Shown here: one piece after another, positions 8,743-15,418 of the stretch
Layout of the letters: each line of letters opens with the position of its first letter
Numbering within the stretch: the stretch's first letter is position 1
Source of the DNA: Scenedesmus sp. ARA3
Taxonomy: Eukaryota > Chlorophyta > Chlorophyceae > Sphaeropleales > Scenedesmaceae
Length of the DNA stretch: 15,418 nt
Assembly: GCA_004335835.1 (NCBI GenBank)
Contig: RWJK01000824.1
Location: 1 to 15,418, forward strand
Direction of reading: 5' to 3'
Notes under the pieces: model-generated
Seen by the model: the letters and a program-made list of their open reading frames with translations, nothing else
Database searches by the model: none
What the model was told of the DNA's origin: nothing
Program-made: the position numbers and the translations under genes

Positions 8743-11700
8743 ATGCTGGTGCACAGTGATAGCTTCAGCCTAGAGAGGTTGCCTAGCAGCTGGCTCGCAG
8801 AGGTGGGTGGGGAGATGCTATCAACTGGCTGTTATTCAAATGACAGCAAAACTTGAAAGCATGTGTGTGATTGTTCGTTGCTGTGCATCGGTCTTCTTGC
8901 TGCTGAGCTGCAGCTGCTGCTTCTGCTGCCTGTGTCACCTGCCTGTCATACGCCATGCCTGCAATCGATTATTGGGCTGAACTAGCTTGTAGGCAAGCTG
9001 CCAGCGCACGTTAAGCTGCAGTTGCGCCAGTGCAGCAAGCAAATGCAGCAGCTGGTGGACTTCAGCGGCCTGCGGCTGCGACTGTACTCTACAAACGCAG
9101 CAGCACTGCTGCTGTGCAGGCAGCAGCTGTCTGTCTTGGACATCACAGGCCTCTACATCACCAGCAATGCTTATGATAGGCAAGGAGAGCAGCTGAGGCA
9201 TATGCCAGTGCGTCGGGCAGCAGCAGCTGGCTTGCCGTGTCTGACACAGCTGGCATGTGCCGCTGCGCATGTTCAGCTGCTTGTGGAGCTTGCAGCACAC
9301 AGCCCACAGCTAACGCATCTGAAACTTCACAGTGAGGTAGACCTAACAGCAGCAGAAAAAACATGCTGGAGTAGCCTTCACAAGCAGCTGCCTGGTGAGT
9401 TGTGTGTGCAAAGCAGCTCTGCTGTATGAAGATGCAGCGCTGCTGTGGCTTGCACCATTTGCGCACTCAGCGGGTGCCAACGCATCGCAAAGCACATGAC
9501 GTGCAGCGGCAGCAGCAGCAGCAGCGTTGCTGTACCCTTATGCACGGTGTTGGTATGCACCTGCATGCCATGAATGCTGTGCTTTTGGTGCAGTCACCAA
9601 TCAGCTGCAACCGCATCCACTGCTGTTCATGCAGGCCTCGCCTCCTCCCTTCGCTGCATCAATATGGATGCGCCCGCACACCTGCAGTTCACCCAGCAGC
9701 CCTGCATGTGGCAGGCAGTCGGAGCATGCACTGGCTTGCACAGCCTGATGCTGCACATGGCCAAGCCCCGAGGCTACGGCATCAGACACTGCAAGATGAG
9801 CCAGCAGGCCTGGCAGGCGGCAGTGCAGCCACTCACTGGGCTGACACGGCTAGAGATGGGCACGCGCGATTTCAGCAGTGCCAGCACCAGCAAAGAGCTA
9901 CACGATGTTGCAGTTGCAGCAGGCATACCCCCAGCAGCAGAGACACACGCCGGCCACAGCACGGCAGGCGCCTGCAGCGGCAGCGGACTGCGCGAGTTGC
10001 AGCACCTGCGCTGTTACGGGTTTGATGATGATGCACAGGACAACTGGGGCCTGTCATGGGTCTGCTGCTACAGCAGTTTGACCAGCCTTGACCTGCTGTT
10101 TGTGTCAGCAGGCGAGGTTGACTTTGAGGCGCTGGCTCAGCTGCAGCAGCTGCGCAGCCTGGAGGTGCACTGCTACCCAGATGAGCTGTTCACGTCATCG
10201 CAGCTGGCGCCACTGGCTAGCTGCAGCCAGCTCACATGCCTGAGGCTGGACAGTCTGGTGATTGAGTCTGGGCGCAAAGCAGCAGCAGCAGCAGCAGTAG
10301 CAGCAGAGGAGCCCATGGGCCATGGCAGCACAGGAGCAGCAGCAACAGCAGCTACTGGGTCTTGCGAAGCAGCACTGGCAGTGCAGCCGCTGCAAAGCTT
10401 GCAGAAGCTGGTGGCTGGAGTCCTCTGCAAAGCACCCATCTCAAACTTTGCACCCAACCTCACCCAGCTAAGAGACGTAAGTGGCTGGCCTCTGCTGCAT
10501 ATGCCTGCTGTTATAGTCACGCACTTGCAGCGCTCACAGTGCCAGCGTTGCTAGCCTAACAAGACCATGGGGCCTGCACAGCCCTGCCCGGACCCTTTGG
10601 ATTTGTGCACAGCACAAGGTGCAGTTGTCCGCAGTTGTGCGGGGTGCGCCTGCCTCTGTGTGGTGTGCGTGTGCCATGCGGAAAGCTGGCTCAGCCACAC
10701 CGCCCATTAGCTGCTACATTGCACTCCATCAGCCGCACTATACGTGCAGGTGCCCTGAGCCGCGCGCATTGATGCCGTACTTAGCTGCTGCTCCTGCCCT
10801 CTTTGTGCTGCACCTGTACCCGCAGCTTGACTATGACCTGGCCCAGCTGGAGCTCAGCAGCTCCTTTATCAACAAGCACGTGCTTCTACTCATGCACTTT
10901 TTGAACTCTACTGTGCTGCCGCTCCTGCACCTGCACCCGCAGCTGGACTATGATCTGGCCCAGCTGGAGCTCAGCAGCTCCTTCATCAACGAGCAGCCGC
11001 CAGCAGGCCAGGAGCCGCTGGCGCAGCTCACAGCGCTGCAGCTGCTGGCAGCCAACATACCTTCACTGGTGCGGCAGGCAGCCTACCCCAGCCTCACACA
11101 GCTGGCGTGCTTGAGGGAGCTGCATATAGATATGGTGGGAAGCTTGGAAGGCACGTGCATCAGCAGTGCAGGCGGCTTGCCGACGCTGCCACACCTGACA
11201 CGGCTGGTGATGACCATTGCGCCTCAGGTGAGGAGGCAAGGTCGCTTGAAGCTGCAGTTTGCTGTACGCATACTGCAGCGCCCATGACAGCATTGTCCCT
11301 GCAAGGTGTGTGTACTGCAAGTCAATGTTCCTGCAAGGTTTAAACTGCAAGGCGTTGTCCCTGCAAGGAGTTACTGCAAGGCGTTGTCCCTGCAAGGCAT
11401 CAGTGGCTGTGAGGCATGTTTGTGAGGCGTGTGCAGGGCTTGTTGGGCAACTGCTTCATACAAGCAAGCACTTGACTCACTGAGTGGATTGCGCATTCTC
11501 AGCTCGTGCAGGCATGGCACACCGCAGATCTTGATTTGCTGTGTGCAGCACTAATGATCTTGCAATCTGCCGCTGTGTTCGGCCGCTTCTCCTGCAGGCA
11601 AGCTACCACAGCTTGGCGTTGAGGTACAGCACCGAAGAGGATGCACTGCTGTGGCAGAACCAGGTGGCAGTGCAGCACCTGCGGCTGCGGGGCAGCAGGC

Positions 11701-11942
11701 TGCTGGGAGGCTTCCTGGTGCACCAGCACCTGCTGGAGCTGCTGCAACAGCGGCTGCAGCAGCTGCGCTGCATAGAGCTTGTGAAGTGCGGCGACCTGGA
11801 TCTGCAAGAACTTGCAGCACTTGTGACCAGCAGAGCAGCGCCACGCATTATTGTTCAGCGTTGTGCACAAATCACCGAACGGGACTGCGTGCAGCTGCAG
11901 AATGGCTGCGGCAATGCTGTAGCTGTTGACTACTGCATGTAG
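8743..11942 (+). CDS. F-box/leucine-rich-repeat protein (5 exons, 646 residues as modelled)
   Basis: Exons: 8743-8802, 8986-9394, 9635-10476, 10943-11227, 11598-11942. All introns are GT..AG with matching phases and the donor at 10477 is a perfect GTAAGT. Joining exons 1 and 2 gives LERLPSSWLAE|LVGKLPAH, then VKLQLRQCSKQMQQLVDFS (residues 10-47), the LP...L...L...LrxVSrxwxxLVd pattern of an F-box. The rest is rich in Leu repeats, such as LTSLDLLFVSAG, LRSLEVHCY, LTCLRLDSL, LRELHIDMVG and LTRLVMTIAP, interrupted by an Ala run (10277-10306). F-box proteins dock on SKP1 in SCF ubiquitin ligases and the LRRs bind the substrate, which is unknown here. The start ATG (8743) is the only one in the short first exon. 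The acceptor at 8984-8985 has a weak pyrimidine tract and was chosen because it keeps phase and completes the F-box. A second in-frame acceptor at 10826 could add 39 residues. Confidence 0.7.
10808..10878 (+). repeat. Duplicated intron-exon junction, copy 1
   Basis: 71 bases covering a 3' splice site (CCCGCAG, exon from 10826) and the first coding bases (LDYDLAQLELSSSFIN) of an F-box gene exon. It matches 10925-10995 at 66 of 71 positions, offset 117 bases (39 codons). The frame is open from copy 1 through copy 2, so using this upstream acceptor would be in frame. Confidence 0.85.
10925..10995 (+). repeat. Duplicated intron-exon junction, copy 2
   Basis: The partner of 10808-10878, with its acceptor before 10943. 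The copy reads on into the leucine-rich repeats (QPPAGQEPLAQLTALQLL), so it is the acceptor used in the gene model. Three of the five differences are silent changes within the shared coding part, one lies before the splice site, and one changes Lys to Glu at the edge. Confidence 0.85.
11286..11400. repeat. Intronic minisatellite, about 29-30 base unit, about 4 copies
   Basis: In the last intron of the F-box gene, units built on ACTGCAAGGCGTTGTCCCTG with CAAGG follow each other. Unit starts are near 11314, 11344 and 11373, with a more diverged copy from about 11286. The last two units are almost identical and earlier ones are diverged. The array lies wholly within the intron and does not touch the splice sites. 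Confidence 0.8.
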
Positions 11943-12842
11943 CTTCGCAGTTTTTCGTGCAGGAGTTGCAACTGGGCTCGGCATATCTCGATGTAACTGC
12001 GTGACTACCTTGTCAAGACTCTGACTGGCCTACTGCTATGTGACTGTTGCCTGGCCACAGTCGGCCTGACACTCAAACACTGAAACCTGAGGCTGTCGCT
12101 GACTGGGTGAGGCTCATGTTTCACATTCTGCCAGCTGCGACGCATGTGACGTGACTTTACGCCGTACACGGCGCTTTGTGGGAAGGAGCCAAGGAACCCT
12201 ACAAGTACTTCCTTGTATGATAATCATAACAGCTGCGACCTGCCAGATGATTTGAGATCACGGCAGTGCTGTCCGTACACCAATCATCAATTGCCAGTTG
12301 ATCATAGGCCCAAAAGCCCACAAAGGAGTCGAGCAAGGCCCATCCGTCCACACACATATGGAGAGGAAGGAACGTCTCAAACCAGAGCCTCCAAATATGC
12401 CGTTAACGTGACGGCATCTGCAACATATGTCACCATTGAGTTTGACGTCACATTGGAACCTCCAAGCCGATGCAAGCAGCGCATCAACATGCGCCTGGTG
12501 AAGATTATGCATGTGGTAACATGCACATGCCACCCTCCTTGTGCAATCTCTCTGTCATTCTGTGCCGAGCCCAGCGGTGCTTGAACAGCAGATAGCAAGC
12601 ACACGCTTTCATCCGCCATGCGCGGTATTGGTAACTGGTTCACGCATGCAAATGGCAAACCCACAACACTTTGCGTACACAGGCTGGTTTTGCATTTGCA
12701 GCTAACCTTGATGCTCGGCAACGAACCAACCTCGCTGTTGTCTATAACACTGTTAGTAACAGTGAGCAACATGCCACTGCCTGCATGCGTGCACCGCAGG
12801 CTGACAAGAGGCAGGTCCATCCCAGTTGATCATGTGTAGCAC
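11943..12842. other. Convergent intergenic region, no supported gene
   Basis: This holds the 3' UTRs of the F-box gene (plus) and the J-domain gene (minus). I found no TTACA (reverse of TGTAA) for the minus-strand gene here. Visible structure is small: CAAGGAA/TTCCTTG arms (12190-12196 and 12209-12215) followed by ATGAT-A-ATCAT (12217-12227), and a 17-base palindrome CACTGTTA-G-TAACAGTG (12748-12764). A minus-strand ATG frame of 147 codons (12377-12820) has no recognisable motif and starts 22 bases beyond the J-gene stop. I treat it as chance or UTR. Confidence 0.5.
11992..11996 (+). terminator. TGTAA polyadenylation signal of the F-box gene
   Basis: TGTAA is the standard polyadenylation signal of chlorophycean algae. 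It occurs here about 50 bases after the TAG at 11940-11942, a position that fits a short 3' UTR. It also supports both the strand and the end of the gene model. Confidence 0.6.
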
Positions 12843-14312
12843 CTAGCTGCTCAGGGCCGGCACCAGCTGCTGTGCGTTTTGCAGCGCTTTGAAAGCTTCA
12901 GCAAACACAGCCTGCTGGCCAGCCAGCTGCTGCGGCGTCTTGTCTGGGTGCAGCGTAAGCTGCAGCTGCGTGCACACCCTCTTCAGCGCCCGCCTCTCCT
13001 CCTCCTCTGCTGCTGCTGATGTGGCTGCTCCAGCTTTGTGTGACTGCTGCCTGAAGACTGCAAGTGCTGCGGGCAGCCTCAGCGATGGGTGCAGCTGGCC
13101 AATGTGGGCACAGCGCAGCACGCGCTGCGCCTCCCAAAGCTGTACCGCAGCCTTGGCCAGCTCCAGCAGCTGCTCCCGTTGGATGATGCTAGGCGGGACG
13201 TTCACCTTGACCTGATGTGCAGTGATTGCACGACAGTAGCAGCAGCAGCAGCAGCCACTGAACGAGGAAGTGATGGCTGATGACCCCTTTTGCATGTTTG
13301 CAGCTGCATGCATTGGCCACTGGGTGGTGCTTGCGACCTGCACGCCGCAGCGTAGGCTGCTGCCGGCGCACTGCGCCTGAATACGACAGGCGTGGTGCAC
13401 CGCTGCTGGGTGCGTAACAAGTGGGTACATCAGCTGCACCAGTTTCAAACAAGCCACCCACCTGTTTCAAGAACTCTTTCAGAGCGCCAACAGACATCTC
13501 GCCCAGGTCAGGAGCAGCAGCAGCAGCTTCTGCATCAAGCTGCCGCTGCTGCTGCTGCCACTGTGGTGGCGGCTGGGGACGCCACTCTTGCTGCTGACGC
13601 CACTCTTGCTGCCGCTGCTGCTGTTGCCCATTGCTGCTGGTGCTCTCACCCGCGCTGGCTCCGCTTGCGCGATCACGCTTGAGAATGCGGTTCAAGTGCT
13701 GATTCACTGCGTTTCTATCTTTGCTGCCTGTGCTGCTTTCCCCAGCTTGCGCACTGCAGGCGAGTCAGTGAAGTTGAACTCAAGCACTTCATATTTCACT
13801 GCTTCCTCCATTTGAGCTGTGCTGACCCCCTCCGGCCTGAAAAACATCAAGGTCACACCGGCTCTGCGGGTTTCCAACGTGATGGTGAACCGCACTTCAC
13901 CATCAGTGCGCTCAACGCCATCATAGCTGCACCTGTCTTTGCTGTTGCTGCCTCCTCCTGCGGGCTGCTGCTGCCACTGCTGCTGCTGCTGCTGGTGCCA
14001 CTGCTGCTTGTCAGGAGCGCCATTGCTGCCCGTTACTGCGCATACGCCCACCACAAGTACCACAAACAACACCGCCTCCCATGGCACTGCCTGCCACCAC
14101 TCCAAGAATTGCTTCAGCAGCCCAGCAGCCAGCAACATGAGCAGCATCCATACAATTGGCGACGTCTTGGAGTCCTGCGTGCCATTGCCATGGACTCTGT
14201 CCCAAAACTCATCATTGAAGTATTCATCAAAGTCCACGTTGCCGTGAAAAGCATATTCTGCAAATGTATGTCGTCTGGCCCCATGAGGCTGCCTCTTGCC
14301 CCTTCTGGCCAT
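12843..14312 (-). CDS. Membrane J-domain co-chaperone-like protein with SAP-like motif (2 exons, one apparent frameshift)
   Basis: Exons: 13462-14312 and 12843-13211, intron 13212-13461, GT..AG, phase 0. The start ATG (14310-14312) is the first in frame and encodes MARRGKRQPHG. Residues about 53-69 (IVWMLLMLLAAGLLKQF) and 80-93 (AVLFVVLVVGVCAV) look like membrane spans. Then come Gln/Trp-rich linkers, a beta-rich stretch (VRFTITLETRRAGVTLMFF) and a Gln-rich region coded by CTG tracts. The exon junction builds GALKEFLKQ|VKVNVPPSII and then QREQLLELA (residues about 276-304), a SAP/ARMET-like helix pair. The C-terminus has ALKRVCTQLQLTLHPDK (HPD at about 372-374) followed by FAEAFKALQNAQQLV, i.e. 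helix II, HPD loop and helix III of a J domain. Helix I is not clear. HPD stimulates Hsp70 ATPase. Reading through needs one extra base in the C run 13740-13743 (GGGG on the coding strand). With that the protein is 406 residues. Confidence 0.6.
13740..13743 (-). other. Apparent -1 frameshift in a four-G run of the J-domain gene
   Basis: The upstream frame (…SPAVRKLG) would end at a TGA at 13704-13706, while the downstream frame (SKDRNAVNQHLNRILKRD) holds the Gln-rich linker and the SAP-like motif. Five Gs in place of four join the two and make the exon end in phase 0, as the next exon requires. The only nearby GT..AG alternative is a 46-base intron that lands in the wrong frame. Either an assembly or sequencing error, or a real disabling deletion. 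Confidence 0.55.
13977..13994. repeat. CTG microsatellite coding for Gln run
   Basis: Six CTG units in exon 1 of the J-domain gene. On the minus strand they read CAG and give the glutamine run before WQQQPAGGG, just after the second membrane segment. Confidence 0.85.
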
Positions 14313-14827
14313 GCTGCTGCTGCTGTTGCGGGTTCGGTGGCTCAAGAACACCTATGCTAATTGCCAACAAAATCTTCACCATCATATGAACGTCATAGTA
14401 TGTACGATTATGCTGTCAAAGGCCAGAGGTGGTTCGCGAATTAACCAGGAGAGCCAAGCGGTTGAAGAGCGCTATGGCAATGGGCAACCCTGTGGTAAGT
14501 TGATCAGACTCTGATGGGGTTGACGTGTACTGTTTGCCTGCGGCAGATGCACAGACATGGGAGAAAGCCAAGCTGCACCGAAGGGTACAGGTACCTGTAT
14601 GCTGTACGCTGAGGGTTACACGTGTTACATGCTCTGCATGTGGCTTGGTCGACGACTATGATGATGATAGAGGATTAAATTACTATGGTATGATGGATAG
14701 AACGGGGGCACCCCTTGCTGCAGTTGCTGCTGCCGCCCTGATGCAGCTGCATTTCAGTGAGAAGGTCCTGTTGACTCCCCGTAACTCCTGTCACACCCCT
14801 TGTAGCGGAGGGGTAAACGGTGGAAGT
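14313..14827. other. Upstream region of the J-domain gene; no firm gene
   Basis: This should contain the J-gene promoter and 5' UTR. On the plus strand an ATG frame from 14386 (MNVIVCTIMLSKARGG...) runs to a good donor TGTG|GTAAGT at 14494. An acceptor at 14546 would continue in phase with DAQTWEKAKLHRRVQ to another donor at 14590. The implied 52-base intron is much shorter than the others in the window, and no domain is recognisable. I therefore leave it as a possible divergent gene start, not a call. Confidence 0.3.
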
Positions 14828-14973
14828 AGAGAAGAGGGGTTACACGGTGTGCACAGGCAACTACGTTGCAACGAACACCCGAAAATCTGGAACGTCGCAG
14901 ATGACTCAGCAAAACAGGCNGTCACTCAAGGAGACTCACCCCAGAAAGTCTCTCTGTGTGTGTAACTTGACAT
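14828..14973. repeat. 146-base direct repeat, copy 1 (contains N at 14920)
   Basis: Matches 15065-15210 at an offset of 237 bases. I count differences at 14833 (A/G), at 14937 (A/G), and the undetermined base at 14920, which is T in copy 2. Includes the perfect palindrome CGTTGCAACG and ends with GTGTGTGTAACTTGACAT. The shared AACGGTGGAAGT just before it is also found before copy 2, but there it is separated by about 19 extra bases. Confidence 0.9.
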
Positions 14974-15064
14974 ATGGCCTTGCAGGCAAAGCCGTCAGTC
15001 ACAGCACACGCAGTGTTGATGCTAAACAAAGGCAAACGGTGGAAGTTAGTGATTCTGCTTGCAC

Positions 15065-15210
15065 AGAGAGGAGGGGTTACACGGTGTGCACAGGCAACTA
15101 CGTTGCAACGAACACCCGAAAATCTGGAACGTCGCAGATGACTCAGCAAAACAGGCTGTCACTCAAGGAGACTCGCCCCAGAAAGTCTCTCTGTGTGTGT
15201 AACTTGACAT
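15065..15210. repeat. 146-base direct repeat, copy 2
   Basis: Partner of 14828-14973. It is flanked on both sides by ATTCTGCTTGCACAG (starting at about 15051 and 15209), which suggests overlapping repeat units of about 158 bases. The family cannot be assigned from this window: candidates are a satellite-like tandem array or a terminal repeat of a mobile element. Confidence 0.9.
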
Positions 15211-15418
15211 TCTGCTTGCACAGCTGTGTTGTACGGGTACCAGTCAGCGCCCCCTTACTGTCAGCTGGACTCAGCGCGCCCGCAGCCTGCACATATGTGT
15301 CCGGCGGGACGTTAAACACGTGGCGCAGTGGTAATGATGGTCGACTTGTGGCCGAAGAAGCAGTAGCACCTTAGTTTGCATGTCACATGCAGTGTCTCCT
15401 GTCGGTCCCGCGGGCTCC
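15211..15418. other. Right-end segment, no gene seen
   Basis: Follows the second direct repeat. It contains GTCCGGCGGGACGTTAAAC (15299-15317), which resembles the 3' ends of some plant and algal SINE or LINE copies. No coding region or RNA gene is supported, and the window ends 101 bases later. Confidence 0.35.

Noticed and set aside
9402..10025. Plus-strand open frame of 207 codons
   Set aside because: It overlaps the F-box gene's intron 2 and exon 3 in another frame, has no true ATG at its start, and is driven by CAG-rich composition.
12377..12820. Minus-strand ATG frame of 147 codons
   Set aside because: No motif or repeat pattern, starts 22 bases after the J-gene stop, no splice or promoter support. 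More likely UTR or chance.
13700..13800. 46-base intron as an explanation of the J-gene frame change
   Set aside because: GT..AG ends exist but splicing leads to a stop in the third frame. A single-base indel explains both frames and the exon phase better.
14828..15210. CRISPR-like array
   Set aside because: Only two long (146-base) repeats with one spacer, in a eukaryotic setting with spliced genes. It does not fit CRISPR.
14820..15374. Plus-strand frame of 184 codons spanning both direct repeats
   Set aside because: Starts at GTG, contains an N, has no domain, and its length is explained by the repeat offset being a multiple of three.

Overview
The window looks like draft nuclear DNA from a chlorophycean green alga. 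The signs are spliced genes with introns of roughly 90-470 bases and GT..AG ends, very heavy CTG/CAG and CTGCAG use, Gln/Ala/Ser runs in the proteins, a TGTAA polyadenylation motif about 50 bases after one stop codon, and a LINE of the type known from Chlamydomonas and relatives. A Scenedesmaceae or volvocalean source is my guess. The base composition and gene style do not look bacterial. One N (14920) lies inside a duplicated segment, so this is a draft assembly.

Layout. (1) 1 to about 3091, plus strand: the 3' part of a decayed non-LTR retrotransposon. In order it holds an unassigned N-terminal segment, a possible methyltransferase-like domain, an RNase H domain with all four acidic residues, a CPLC...HH zinc motif, and a C-terminal PD-(D/E)XK endonuclease with a basic tail. 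A structured 3' UTR follows, ending in a CATT-type tail. The order fits RandI/Dualen-like elements. (2) 3124-8314, minus strand: the first 12 coding exons (1043 codons, every junction in phase) of a VPS13-type bridge-like lipid-transfer protein with an unusual N-terminal membrane segment. The LINE lies in its twelfth intron, and the rest of the gene is outside the window. (3) 8315-8742: a 428-base divergent intergenic region. (4) 8743-11942, plus strand: a five-exon F-box/leucine-rich-repeat gene (646 codons as modelled) with a duplicated intron-exon junction and an intronic minisatellite. (5) 11943-12842: a convergent intergenic region with no supported gene. (6) 12843-14312, minus strand: a two-exon gene for a membrane protein with a Gln-rich linker, a SAP-like helix pair and a C-terminal HPD J-domain segment. 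It needs one extra base in a G run to read through. (7) 14313-15418: no firm gene. It holds two 146-base direct repeats 237 bases apart and a possible SINE-like 3' end.

The three host genes (lipid transfer, SCF-type ubiquitin targeting, Hsp70 co-chaperone) are ordinary housekeeping or adaptor types and show no obvious shared pathway. The intron models come from splice-site reading and phase agreement only; no transcript evidence was available. The most unusual content is the domain set of the LINE, the membrane-anchored VPS13-like N-terminus, and the duplicated in-frame splice acceptor of the F-box gene.
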